Positions 11,883 through 21,990 of a stretch of 64,000 bases of DNA are shown one piece after another. The stretch is from Anagrus nilaparvatae. Taxonomy: Eukaryota; Arthropoda; Insecta; Hymenoptera; Mymaridae. A program made the translations under genes and the position numbers. How positions within the stretch are numbered: the stretch's first letter is position 1; each line of letters begins with the position of its first letter. The notes under the pieces were generated by a model, which was not told the DNA's origin, did not search any database, and worked only from the letters and a program-made list of their open reading frames with translations. The stretch lies in assembly GCA_022575985.1 (NCBI GenBank), contig JAKSXM010000040.1, positions 14,154,001-14,218,000 on the forward strand, written 5' to 3'.

Positions 11883-12430
11883 ATCGATAATTCTAAATGT
11901 TAATCCAAAGGGTAGATTCGAGTTATTCAAGGGATGCCATATAAAATAATTTCTATATGGGTATATTTTTTATTAACTGGACCATGAGTTTCGGATAATA
12001 TAAAATAATATTTCATTTACAAATTACATTTAATTTAAACTTAAAAATATATAATATAAATTTATTAGTATAAATATACAAAATAAACTATTTTAAACTA
12101 TTCACTTAAAGTTCACTATTTATAATTAATGATAATTAAACTTGGTTAATAACTCATAACTCACTATTATTCTGATAACTATTTTATACTATTTATTTAC
12201 TGGTAACTGATACCTAATTTATTAACTGATTCAATTTTCTATATTAAAAAATCTTGATATTCGTCATCGGTCCCAAGCTTCTCCTCTTCTCCTTTATTAG
12301 AGGCCCGAAATTAGGCATGTGTATTAATTATACAAATCAATGAATATATTTCTATATAATTGTGTGTATTTTATCAAACTATTTTTACATTTTAAATTCT
12401 AATAATGCGGGAATATAAACCGCATTACAT
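11883..12430. repeat. Dispersed repeat R, copy 1
   Basis: About 550 bp that recurs in the same orientation at 26357-26941. Shared landmarks: the start ATCGATAATTCTAAATGTTA, GGGATGCCATATAAA, TTTTTTATTAACTGGACC, GGTCCCAAGCTTCT and the end AATGCGGGAATATAAACCGC. The end forms a short hairpin (ATGCGG with CCGCAT around a 9-base loop). Neither terminal inverted repeats nor a target duplication is visible. It is noncoding. Confidence 0.8.
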
Positions 12431-14394
12431 AATAGCTTAAATAATGATATTGTGTTAGTATATTTGTATCATATGTAAGAAATATATTAGATAGATTATT
12501 ATGCACGCCATTGAAGCTCAAACGACCGGCCAGTGTGTGCCCAAAAGTGCTTTTTTGATTGACCTTATTATGATATAATGAAGGTACGCTATATATTTAT
12601 TAACTACATTCTCTATCATAAATTATTTAAACTATTTAATCATTTTCCACTATCACCTCATCTAAAGGATATATAGAACATTATTTAATTGAAAAAATAA
12701 AAATATCGATAGAAGCATTAAACATCCATGATTCTATTTGGAAATAAGGCTAAAAAATCATTAATTTAATTTATTTGTAAAATTTATGCCATTTTTACTA
12801 TAAAAAAAAAGTTTTTAATTTTAAGGAGAGGGGAGGGTGGACAACACTTAGTAGAGTACCCACAAACTATAAATTTTTCCTAATGAAACTAGAAAATAGG
12901 TTAATTTCACATTTCTAAGCTAGAAAAAGCCGTATTTTCTGGTTTCGAAACCAAAAATTCGCCATATTATTTTTTTTACAAATGTGGCGAATTATATTTC
13001 TATCTTAAAAAATAGAAAACATTAATTCTATTTTACAAAATGAAAAAAACCTATTTTCTAGTTTTGAAAGTATGAATTATATGTTAGAAAAAAAGAGTGA
13101 ATTTATTTCTATTTTAAAAAACAGAAAATAGGTTAATTCAAATTTTTAAAACAGAATTTCATTAATTTCTGGATTCAAAACAAGAAAATTGATATTCAAA
13201 AATGATGCCTACTTAACTTCTTTATTTTAAACTAGAAAATTAAGAATATCTTGTTTTGTAACAAGAAGTTAGCATCATTTCAATTTTTTAAGAAAAATTT
13301 TAAATAAATAATATATATTTATAAATTTTAGACAAAGAATTACATCATTATTTATACACAACTACACGTGTAAACAATCAAATTCCAAACGACTTTTCGA
13401 ACTCTGAAAATACGCGATAATAGTGTGACTCTGATAATAGTGCGTTCTTGAATTTTCTCATATCATCACGTCTTTGAAACAAAATAAAAGGTACAAAAAC
13501 ACGCTTATTGAAAAGTAAGTAATGGGTATTTTCCAAGCATAGAAATTATATTTAGGAAAGGGAAGGAAAGAAATAGAAGCTGATAGTCTCTATAAATCAT
13601 ATATTATTGACATCACCAATATTTATTTAAACTTTATGGCTGAATTTGCATTTTCAGAATTCAAAAGTCCTTTAAGAATTTGATCTTTTTACACGTGTAC
13701 CTGTATAAGAAATGATTAAATTCTTTGTCTTCTATGAATAAAAAAATATTCTTAGACGCGGTAAAGAATATTTACTCATCCCCCAGCATATAAAAAAAAA
13801 TATTTTTGGTTGGTGGCTTCGCCAACTAAATTTATTTGCTTCTACATTTTCTACGGTCAGTAAAAACGGAGACATTTTTTCCCTTTTAAGCACGTTTTTA
13901 GTTTTTGCTCCGAAAACATAACATTGCAATTATATTCTCATGCTTCATCGTTGATACTTCGCTTCATGGATGTAATGAATTGGATAACTTGGATAAGTGG
14001 ATAAAGAAATCTTTTAGTGAAAACTGGAAAAAAAATTCTTTATATTATATAAAAAAAGTCATTATGACTTTATTGATTACATTCAAAAACCTTTTATCAA
14101 AAACAGCAGTACCTCAGGTAAATACAGTAGATACATTTTATAAGTTAATATTTAGATTTAATAATTAGATTTACAGGAAATTTCTTATGATGATCAATTT
14201 CTCTATCATTACTTAGCAATTTTAAAGTTCAGTCCTGCAAAAATTCAAAAGTTACAGGATACGTACAAATTTAAAAAATTTTTTAATTTACATTAACTTT
14301 ATTTGTTAATTGAAACTCTTAGTATTGTCTCATGATGCACAATGTTTATGCTACTATACATTAGAACTGCTTTGTAAAAATTCTAATTTTCGGG
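12431..14394. other. AT-rich stretch; short degenerate repeats at about 12.88-13.27 kb
   Basis: Between about 12885 and 13270 the motif CTAGAAAATAGGTTAATTT and variants recur in both orientations, a small cluster of degenerate repeats. Otherwise nothing was recognised. An 87-codon frame at 13905-14168 has no recognisable motif and is not supported as a gene. Confidence 0.35.
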
Positions 14395-14646
14395 AATATT
14401 GCGAATCAGCCATGAAGTGTTTGCGGGCCTTAAGGACCCGAAAATTTTCGTGACCGCCCAGTTGTACAAAGTGTACTGAGACCACCGGCTATGCCCTAGA
14501 TTCATACTGTATTAACACACTATAAACCCCCCTGCGCTTGTTTGCCCGAAACCGGAACCCCCTTTTCAGGTATAACTTCAGTTTGGGACGCGTAGCCTAG
14601 GCAACTGGCCGCTGCCATCCTCCCTGCCTAGAGACGGGAGGGCTCT

Positions 14647-14919
14647 CTACGATAGAAAATCCTCCTCCTTTTTCAACAACAGAGTGGCCCTCACATACTC
14701 TGCTACTTTGTTCCAGTTTTCAGGACTTCGTAGTATTTCCGGGACAACTCGCTCTGGCATCCAAGTCAGGAAGGGTAGGTGCTCCTCCGAGTAGCGCACA
14801 CATCTAAAGAATGTGTACTGTACGGTATCTATCTCACCCGGAAAGTCCAAACACTGTCGTGTTGATCCCTTGTGCCACTTTCTCAACAAGTGATGGAAGT
14901 ATCCGTTTGAGGACCTCAA
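14647..14919 (-). pseudogene. R1-clade ORF2 C-terminal domain
   Basis: A 90-codon frame matches the region after the RT in R1-clade proteins: a gap-shortened Cys/His section (RQCLDFPGEIDTVQYTFFRC, where the family has paired Cys followed by EDTxxHxxFxC), then the tail WMPERVVPEILRSPENWNKV and the KxEE end. Family role: this part helps bind RNA or target DNA. Some metal ligands are missing (Gln in place of His in the VQYTFFRC stretch). It is fused to the RT linker by an internal deletion. Confidence 0.72.
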
Positions 14920-14944
14920 CTCAGGACCTCAGGACCACTTGAGG

Positions 14945-15833
14945 ACCAGCTCTTTTTCATAGGTTTGATAGCCTTGGTTATCTCAGCCTCGCTGAATAGG
15001 GGAACTTCATCCCTGAGTATTTCCTCTACCAGATGCTCCCAGATGTGCTGTTCAGGAAAGAGAGTGCCCAGTATCCTTGTGAGTCCTTCGCGCTAAGTGG
15101 GGATGGACGCTGACTCGATCAGAAGATATTCTTTAAATCTGTCCTCGTCCATCTTTGGCACGTTCCAACCCAGGGGGTGCCTCTGGTACGGAGGTCGCCG
15201 GTAGGTTCCCTCTAACACCCTAAAGATAATGTATTTATGGTCGCTACCATTTTCGCCATTTTCACCATCCATCACCTTCTAGTCACTTATCCTCCAAGAT
15301 GCTCCTTTTGTTGCGAAGGTTATGTCAGTGTTGGAGGAAACTGCCCTCGGACTCACGTAGGTCCGACTGTTGCCTCTATTCTGGATCACCAGCTTACATC
15401 TGGTTACCATTTCGAGTACCCTTCGTCCCCTGGGGTTGGTTGTAGGCATGCCCCACTCTAGAGCCCTAGCGTTAAAATCTCCACTGAGGATAACGCTTTC
15501 GGTGACTGCGCGTATGGTTTCCTCGATGCTGGTCAGCTTATCAAAGAGCACCGCATCCGAGTCGTTTGTGGGGAGATAGCAACTTATATAAGTTGTCTCC
15601 CCGAACGTGGCTCAAACGTGGCGATTGCCTCTCCCTTATTGGAACGCTTCGGCTCTGCCTTGGAGCCATATGGCACAAACATTTGTGTCATCGGACAGCC
15701 AGCCATTTGGGTAGTAATTCCGAGCTTGCTTGCTGAATAAAAGGATACTTATATCTTTTTTGCGAAAAATCTGTTGCAACGATTCACCAGAAAGTTTGGC
15801 TGTATTCATGTTCCCCTGGAGAATCTAAATCAT
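14945..15833 (-). pseudogene. R1-clade ORF2 endonuclease and RT linker
   Basis: The ORF2 start region reads ILQGNMNTAKLSGESLQQIF after an early in-frame stop. The next blocks are SILLFSKQA (usual VLISEPY), SGDFNARALEWG (15551-15279 frame), TDITFAT and, in the following frame, GENGSDHKYIIF (15275-15093), which holds the catalytic SDH. From about 15075 the linker reads LTRILGTLFPEQHIWEHL and VPLFSEAEITKAIKP, the typical lead-in to the RT. So the endonuclease core is complete in motif terms but broken by at least two frame changes. The family is the R1/Loa side of LINEs because of the GDFNAR-x2-EWG signature. Confidence 0.8.
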
Positions 15834-15840
15834 TTCCGAT

Positions 15841-15957
15841 GACACCTGCTTCTCGCGGCAGCCAGAGCCTCCCGGTAACTGGGGCAGTTTCCCTCTCCAA
15901 AATAGTGCTCCGTGGAGCACTTATCCTTTCTGGTCTTGCAGAGGAAGCACTTGGGCT
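15841..15957 (-). pseudogene. R1-clade Gag zinc-knuckle end
   Basis: The frame reads KCFLCKTRKDKCSTEHYFGE and then GNCPSYREALAAARSRC, a Cys-x2-Cys...Cys...His...Cys nucleic-acid-binding knuckle followed by the usual CPxYREAL tail of R1-clade Gag proteins. It ends at the ORF2 start. Sequence just upstream has no Gag signal, so the element is 5' truncated here. Confidence 0.72.
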
Positions 15958-15965
15958 AAAGTAGT

Positions 15966-16616
15966 AAATATACCACCTGAAAATTCCATTTACTATTTAA
16001 AAATTTTAAATAGTAAATTTAAAAATTTTACATATTAAATTTAATACTTGGGTAGTAATTACCCAGACAAGAGATTTACAACTTAGGAAATCAGACCTTC
16101 TACCCTTCTATCCTTCTATAAACCTTCATTTTTGGATAAAATTATTTAAATTTTTCATTCTAAATAAAAAATTTTGTAATTTAAAAAACTTCAGCTATTA
16201 TATATATCCTGCACTTAGAATTTTTTTTCAGAATATATATTTATTACTTTTTTTAATTAAAATTGGCTGAATCATTGATAATGTTCTGTTTGATTATCTT
16301 CAAAAAACTTATTACTCATTATTAAGTACTCTGAATCTATAAATTTTCAAAATAAATTTTTGCTTAGTATCTCAATTCTTCTATATGATTTTCAACATAA
16401 ATTTTCAAGTGCTTTAGGTTTAAGAAAATTTTTTTAAATTATTATTATTTCCGTTTTCTTATTATTCTACTCTTTTTATTTAACCCGAGTCTATTTTTAT
16501 AAAACAAAATTCATTTTTTGATCTTCTTGCTCTTTTTAATTAAACTTATCGTGTTTTTAACATGACCTTTTAAAAAACATGTCTCTTCTATTCTATTCAT
16601 GGTATTATCGCTATAT
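15966..16616. other. AT-rich stretch without recognisable gene
   Basis: Noncoding AT-rich DNA between the LINE and the Penelope remnant. The last ~300 bases are likely the 3' region of that Penelope element but no second copy is present to prove it. Confidence 0.3.
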
Positions 16617-17446
16617 TCAATAAATATCATCTCCAAATGTAATCGTTTTCAATATTTTTTTTTCTCTGTCTAAAATGCTGATTTTCTCAAAGTCAATTTT
16701 GAGTTTATAAAATTTACTATGTGTATTTATGACGTGGCGACTACAATTTTTCTTAACATACTTTTTATGATCTTCAATCCTGATACCCAATTTCTGAGAT
16801 GTTTGACCTATATACTTATGATCGCATGATTTACAATATATCTGATAAACTACATCTGAATTTTCATTTTTGTTTACTTTATTTTTGCCTAATTTTACGA
16901 TTTTTTTTAATTTACTTTTCACCGTATTAATCGAAATATATTTGACCTTTTTTATATGTTTATTTAGAGAAGGGGTAGCATACTCGTAATAAGGCAAACT
17001 TATTCTTTTTATTTCATCATTAGAATTATTAAAATTATTTCCATTTTGATTTCTGGTCTGACCTATGTTACTATTGGTTTTATTATAATTATAGCAAAGT
17101 CTTTTTTTGACATATTTATTTATAAATTTCGAAGAATAATTATTAATTTTTAAATAATTTTTTGCCAATTTGATGTTTTTTTCTTATCCGACAATAAAAT
17201 GCATTTATCTATTAAATTATACACTATGGCTATTTTTTGGGCAATTGGTGAATGACTTAAAAAATTTACTAATCTACCACTGTGTGTTTCTTTTCTAAAC
17301 CAATCCATTTTTGCTCTTTCATTTTTTTCTCTTATAATTTTCAAATCTAAAAAGTTAATTGAATTATTGGTTTCTCTTTCCATTGTAAATTGTACCAACC
17401 CATCATAATCATTAAACGTTCTAAATAAATTATCTATTTTTATCAA
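16617..17446 (-). pseudogene. Penelope-like element a: RT end and GIY-YIG endonuclease
   Basis: The frame 17446-17150 holds the RT end of Penelope-like elements: LFRTFNDYDGLVQFTMERE, FLDLKI, RKETHSGRLVNFLSHSP and the KIAIVYNLIDKCILLS stretch. A frameshift near 17155 leads into 17168-16617, which carries VVYQIYCKSCDHKYIGQT (GIY-YIG core), RIEDHK and a late SILDREKK block. Family role: RT copies the element and GIY-YIG endonuclease cuts target DNA. The upstream RT, including the YVDD box, is separated from this piece by the insert starting at 17444. The same palm-motif sequence (RYVDG in the minus frame) sits just beyond the far end of that complex at about 21.99-22.01 kb. Confidence 0.85.
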
Positions 17447-17640
17447 ATAATACGACCTTTCCAGACAATGATAAAATTCTTATATACTCGTGCTGATATG
17501 TGGCGTAATATTTACACTCTAAATATATCAGACAGTGTAGTATTAAGTTAAGAACAATCTATAAGATGTTTAAAAATTTTTTTATTTGGGAAATTTCGAA
17601 AAGTTTCGGAAAATCCTAAGGTCATTTCGCCTCTTGGCTA

Positions 17641-18292
17641 AACAGTGTGAGGCAACATCAGTATGTTCGCTGTTTAGCCTTAATCATAGATGACCAAGAT
17701 TTAAATAAAAAATCTATTTTTTATTTTTTAAAAATTAAAAAAACAAAAAAATTCTTTAAAATTATTAATTCAAAAAAGTACTCCCTTGGCGAAGATGAAC
17801 TGTGAATAGTATTTAAGAATTTTATCATTGTCTGGAAAGGTCGTATTATTTAATAATCGTAATTTCATACCAGACGTAAAATTAAAAAAATTTAAAATTG
17901 AAGCATTGACGGCGCTTTAAATAATTTTCCAGCTTGTTTAATATCACCAACATTTCCTTCAATAAGCAAATGGAAAAATTTTATTTTTTTTTTAAATTCT
18001 TTTTTCAAAAAATTTATTTTCAAGTTGTTTATTTTTTGTATTACTGTACATTCTTTATAACACTGTTGGACCAGATGGCTTTTGTGAGGGGTGGTGGGAG
18101 TAAGAATCTCTTTCTCTCCCCATCAGTTCACAGTTTATCTTCGCCGAGTGAGTACTTATTCGAATTAATAATTTTAAAGAATTTTTTTGTTTTTTTAATT
18201 TAAAAAAAATAAAAAATAGATTCTTTATTTAAATCTTGGTCATCTATGATTAAGGCTAAACAGTGATAATACTGATGATGCCTCACACTGTT
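17641..18292. repeat. Nested foldback inside the left arm of complex C
   Basis: Starts AACAGTGTGAGGCA and ends with its inverse TGCCTCACACTGTT. Arms are about 165 bp (17641-17805 with 18130-18292). The uninterrupted right arm of complex C shows the empty site (CTTGGCTAATGAGA on its reverse strand), so the insertion point is fixed to within a base or two. The loop carries the third copy of the complex-C terminus and unknown AT-rich DNA. Confidence 0.75.
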
Positions 18293-18495
18293 TTGAGAAC
18301 GCGCGCCTCCCACTTTTTCCTTACTTCTAGCGGCGATCGCTGTAACTTTATAACCAAGCGGTTTATGTTTGAAAATTAGTATAAATTAAAATAGCATTTT
18401 AAAAATAATTTTTTACTTTAATTTGTTTAAATTAAATAGAAATAAGTTCTTTGACCTTTTATCGAGTAAATTATGGTGTTATTTGTTTTTTTATT

Positions 18496-18528
18496 AACGT
18501 TTTGGTCTCTAGTTGAGACCCTTATCAA
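18496..18528 (-). ncRNA. Possible degenerate hammerhead-like motif, left Penelope copy
   Basis: In the 3' region of the Penelope copy the minus strand reads TTGATAAGGGTCTC, a 5-base loop, GAGACC, then AAAACGTT. This has the layout of the hammerhead core (CUGAUGA, stem II, GAAA) with substitutions. The six-pair stem is perfect. The GAAA box reads AAAA here but GAAA in the right copy. Published work reports hammerhead motifs in Penelope-like elements. The cleavage side (stem III and the UH site) was not convincingly resolved. Confidence 0.35.
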
Positions 18529-19092
18529 AATCTACAAAATTAATAAAAATTTGAATATACATAAAAATTTAACTGTAAATTTATAACTAATGTTGATCTT
18601 ACTTATAATATAATAATTTGGACATATAAATTAGGTGTGTGAAACCTAAAGTCGTAAAAAACTTAAAATCTTGATATTCATGATTAAAAAATCTGTAAAA
18701 AATATATATGCATAAAATAATTTAACCTAATATGCTTGCAATTTTTTTAAATTACAATATTACATACCATAAGTCATTATCATATTACTTAAGTCAAATA
18801 TAAAAAATCTTAGATAATAAATATATATGTATGTTAAAATAGTATCACAGAATGTTTGAAAAAATAAGTTAATCACAATAAATAATTGAATAAAATAATT
18901 GCAAAAATACAACAGTTATTATAATAATATAAACAATACAATTTAAAAATAATGATAATTTAAATATATGTAAAAAAGGTACTTGTAGCGACATCTATTG
19001 GTATTTGATTAAAGATATGTGCAATGATTTTTAATCAATAAAGAAGTATGACAAGGTGACTAGGTATGTTGCCATGGTAACGTACGGTTATT

Positions 19093-19971
19093 CTATGTAA
19101 ACAATATATGCATGTACTTTTTCATTTTATGAATCACAGATAAATATGGTTTGAATAGGCTTTGTGAATCTTCTTTCAGGTTGATAGGGTTTAATTGTGT
19201 GTTGATGTGAAGTACCTCAGAAGTATTACGTTTATGATAAGAAGGTTCTCTGTCTAATATAGAGAAATCATTCCACTTAAAATTGTGCTTGGTGTCAATG
19301 TAGTGTTGTGTGACAACTTTTTCTTTTTCTTCACTCTTTTTTATGATATTATTGATGTTATCGTTGTCATTAGGAACTTCTATTGTTGGGATATTCTTAT
19401 CTTTGTTCATACTTCTAAGGATTCTTGTACTTTTAGGTGGTTGAATTTTCTCTTTTTCCTCAGCTAATTTCTTTTCTTTTTTGATAATTCTGTCTATACC
19501 AGCCTTGTGTTCACCTATACGTACAGCTGCTTCTCTTTTGGTTTGACCGACATAAGATGCATCACATTGTTCACATTCAATTTTATATATGACATTAGTT
19601 TTCTCACCCTTAGGTGTTTTATCTTTGGCTTTGATGACTAGATTGCTATTATTATTTATGATGTTAGGTATTGGTACGATGCCATGTTTTTTAAGCATGC
19701 CGCACATACTATTATAAAAACCTTCTACATGTGGTATGCTCACTTTAGGTTTTTTGATTAAAATTTTCTTGTTTATGTCAAAATGGGAGTCATTATCAAT
19801 AGCATTGGTAGTCCTATATTCTAGTGTTTTAACCCTTTTCTTCATGTAATAATCTATAAATTTGGTCGGGTAGTTGTTATTTATTAAAAGCTCTTTAACT
19901 ATGTCCTGATTTTCAGTGTGGTAACATTCTTCAGATAATAAGATGGCCTTATCAACTAGAGTGTAGATCAT
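19093..19971 (-). CDS. Penelope-like RT tail and GIY-YIG endonuclease (open frame, 5' truncated)
   Basis: This 292-codon frame begins in the last RT block (IYTLVDKAILLSEE, residues 2-15), passes a basic linker (KKHGIVPIPN, about 94-103) and enters the GIY-YIG domain (VIYKIECEQCDASYVGQT, about 127-144, with the RIGEHK block at 152-157). A lysine/glutamate-rich insert (160-225) separates the two halves of the nuclease. The conserved end is HNFKWNDFSILDRE (about 229-242). The insert is longer than in compact GIY-YIG proteins. The catalytic Tyr, Arg and the C-terminal Glu are all present, so this half may encode a folded nuclease, but no RT core is attached and the Met used as start is internal. 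Its inverted twin has a one-base frameshift. Confidence 0.8.
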   Translation of the reverse strand: MIYTLVDKAILLSEECYHTENQDIVKELLINNNYPTKFIDYYMKKRVKTLEYRTTNAIDNDSHFDINKKILIKKPKVSIPHVEGFYNSMCGMLKKHGIVPIPNIINNNSNLVIKAKDKTPKGEKTNVIYKIECEQCDASYVGQTKREAAVRIGEHKAGIDRIIKKEKKLAEEKEKIQPPKSTRILRSMNKDKNIPTIEVPNDNDNINNIIKKSEEKEKVVTQHYIDTKHNFKWNDFSILDREPSYHKRNTSEVLHINTQLNPINLKEDSQSLFKPYLSVIHKMKKYMHILFT

Positions 19972-20068
19972 GCCAATTTTTTGGTGTTTTGTGTGGCCAG
20001 AGTTAAAGTTAAGATATCTGCCTGATGAGGAAGGTTTTCTGTACCAGTTGTATGAAAGTTTATTCTTA

Positions 20069-20913
20069 TTATCTGAAGAATGTTACCACACTGAAAATCT
20101 GGACAAAGTTAAAGAGCTTTTAATAAATAACAACTACCCGAACAAATTTATAGATTATTACATGAAGAAAAGGGTTAAAACACTAGAATATAGGACTACC
20201 AATGCTATTGATAATGACTCCCATTTTGACATAAACAAGAAAATTTTAATCAAAAAACCTAAAGTGAGCATACCACATGTAGAGGGTTTTTATAATAGTA
20301 TGTGCGGCATGCTTAAAAAACATGGCATCGTACCAATACCTAACATCATAAATAATAATAGCAATCTAGTCATCAAAGCCAAAGATAAAAACCTAAGGGT
20401 GAGAAAACTAATGTCATATATAAAATTGAATGTGAACAATGTGATGCATCTTATGTCGGTCAAACCAAAAGAGAAGCAGCTGTACGTATAGGTGAACACA
20501 AGGCTGGTATAGACAGAATTATCAAAAAAGAAAAGAAATTAGCTGAGGAAAAAGAGAAAATTCAACCATCTAAAAGTACAAGAATCCTTAGAAGTATGAA
20601 CAAAGATAAGAATATCCCAACAATAGAAGTTTCTAATGACAACGATAACATCAATAATATCATAAAAAAGAGTGAAGAAAAAGAAAAAGTTGTCACACAA
20701 CACTACATTGACACCAAGCACAATTTTAAGTGGAATGATTTCTCTATATTAGACAGAGAACCTTCTTATCATAAACGTAATACTTCTGAGGTACTTCACA
20801 TCAACACACAATTAAACCCGATCAACCTGAAAGAAGATTCACAAAGCCTATTCAAACCATATTTATCTGTGATTCATAAAATGAAAAAGTACATGCATAT
20901 ATTGTTTACATAG
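20069..20913 (+). pseudogene. Penelope-like GIY-YIG ORF with single-base frameshift
   Basis: Frame 1 (20069-20391) carries the RT tail LLSEECYHTEN and the linker up to VIKAKDK. After the lost base the shifted frame reads nonsense to 20491, while the GIY-YIG residues (CEQCDASYVGQT-like) remain visible in the other frame. The correct frame resumes through the Lys/Glu insert and ends with FSILDREPSYHKRN and the same C-terminal tail as the left copy. One lesion therefore separates this copy from its intact twin. Confidence 0.82.
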
Positions 20914-21477
20914 AATAACCGTACGTTACCATGGCAACATACCTAGTCACCTTGTCATACTTCTTTATTGATTAAAAATCATTGCACATATCTTTAATCA
21001 AATACCAATAGATGTCGCTACAAGTACCTTTTTTACATATATTTAAATTATCATTATTTTTAAATTGTATTGTTTACATTATTATAATAACTGTTGTATT
21101 TTTGCAATTATTTTATTCAATTATTTATTGTGATTAACTTATTTTTTCAAACATTCTGTGATACTATTTTAACATACATATATATTTATTATCTAAGATT
21201 TTTTATATTTGACTTAAGTAATATGATAATGACTTATGGTATGTAATATTGTAATTTAAAAAAATTGCAAGCATATTAGGTTAAATTATTTTATGCATAT
21301 ATATTTTTTACAGATTTTTTAATCATGAATATCAAGATTTTAAGTTTTTTACGACTTTAGGTTTCACACACCTAATTTATATGTCCAAATTATTATATTA
21401 TAAGTAAGATCAACATTAGTTATAAATTTACAGTTAAATTTTTATGTATATTCAAATTTTTATTAATTTTGTAGATT

Positions 21478-21510
21478 TTGATAAGGGTCTCAACTAGAGA
21501 CCGAAACGTT
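21478..21510 (+). ncRNA. Possible hammerhead-like motif, right Penelope copy
   Basis: Sequence TTGATAAGGGTCTC, loop AACTA, GAGACCGAAACGTT. The GAAA box directly after a perfect six-pair stem is as in hammerhead ribozymes. The first box differs from CTGATGA at two positions, which would normally abolish cleavage. Right next to it, GTTA (21508) could pair with TAAC (about 21525) as stem III. Treat it as a relic until tested. Confidence 0.38.
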
Positions 21511-21990
21511 AATAAAAAAACAAATAACACCATAATTTACTCGATAAAAGGTCAAAAAACTTATTTCTATTTAATTTCTACACTCGAGTAGCAACTATAA
21601 TAAATTGTTTAAATTAATTTATTAATAAAAGATAAAGTTAGTTTTAAATATTTTAGAAATTTATTTTTCATAAAATACATTGATTATTTTTTTTTGGATT
21701 CTTCAAACTCTACGCGCTTGGAGTAAAGTTACAGCGATCGCCGCTAGAAGTACGAAAAAAGAGGGAGGCGCGCGTTCTCATTAGCCAAGATGCAAAACGA
21801 CCTTGGGATTTTCCGAAAATTTTCGGAATTTCCCAAATAAAAAAATTTTTAAACATCTTATTGATTGTTCCTAACTTAATACTACACTGTCTGATATATT
21901 TAGAGTGTAAATATTACGCCACATATCAGCACGAGTATTTAAGAATGTTATCATTGTCTGGAAAGGTCGTATTATTTAATAATCGTAATT

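Larger units (their letters stand above)
14395..15965 (-). mobile_element. R1-clade LINE copy 2, RT core deleted
   Basis: On the minus strand, in order: the last zinc knuckle of Gag (15957-15841), the ORF2 start (about 15833), APE endonuclease (15833-15093), the linker into RT (15075-14945), then directly the C-terminal Cys/His domain (14919-14647) and 3' UTR (14647-14395). The RT catalytic domain is absent: the linker ends at KPMKKSW and the C-terminal domain follows within about 30 bp. The junction (about 14920-14950) holds short direct repeats of GAGGACC and AGGACCTC, as expected for a repeat-mediated or template-switch deletion. The 3' UTR matches copies at 1.5 kb and 50.5 kb. Confidence 0.85.
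18437..19972 (-). mobile_element. Penelope-like element b, left copy
   Basis: A 5'-truncated Penelope copy with an intact C-terminal frame and its 3' region. It is the inverted near-identical twin of 20066-21587. Both copies end at the same AT-rich 3' point (near TTATTTCTATTTAATTT) and both are truncated at almost the same RT position, with about 95 bp of unmatched sequence between them. Head-to-head and tandem partial copies are a known habit of Penelope-like elements. Confidence 0.85.
20066..21587 (+). mobile_element. Penelope-like element b, right copy (frameshifted)
   Basis: The inverted twin of 18437-19972. Coding positions 20066-20395 match the left copy residue for residue with a few changes. 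Near 20391 one base is missing compared with the left copy (AAAACACC reads AAAAACC), which destroys the GIY-YIG frame. The nuclease tail re-opens in the correct frame at 20596-20913. The 3' region to 21587 again matches the left copy. Divergence between the twins is a handful of bases, so the inverted pair is recent compared with everything around it. Confidence 0.85.
17444..21990. repeat. Foldback complex C, outer inverted repeat
   Basis: The left arm (17444-17640 plus 18293-18370) pairs with the right arm (about 21710-21990). The outermost 30 bases, starting AAATAATACGACCTTTCCAG, occur as an inverted pair at the two ends and a third time at 17811-17857, in the orientation of the right end. 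Beyond both right-type ends the same sequence follows (AATAATCGTAATTTCATACC), which is the interrupted Penelope RT. So the complex contains either a second short element (17444-17857, 414 bp) or a rearranged duplication of the right end. Inside it are a nested palindrome and a pair of Penelope copies. Confidence 0.8.

Noticed and set aside
13905..14168. 87-codon frame with a hydrophobic N-terminal stretch
   Set aside because: No recognisable domain, no splice or repeat context, and composition as expected for AT-rich noncoding DNA.
15237..15579. Plus-strand frames over the R1-clade endonuclease
   Set aside because: The minus strand carries GDFNAR and SDH motifs in the right order; the plus frames are shadows.
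18437..21587. Reading the inverted Penelope pair as one foldback DNA transposon
   Set aside because: The arms encode an RT tail and GIY-YIG nuclease in Penelope order and share a retroelement-type 3' region; no DNA-transposon ends are present.
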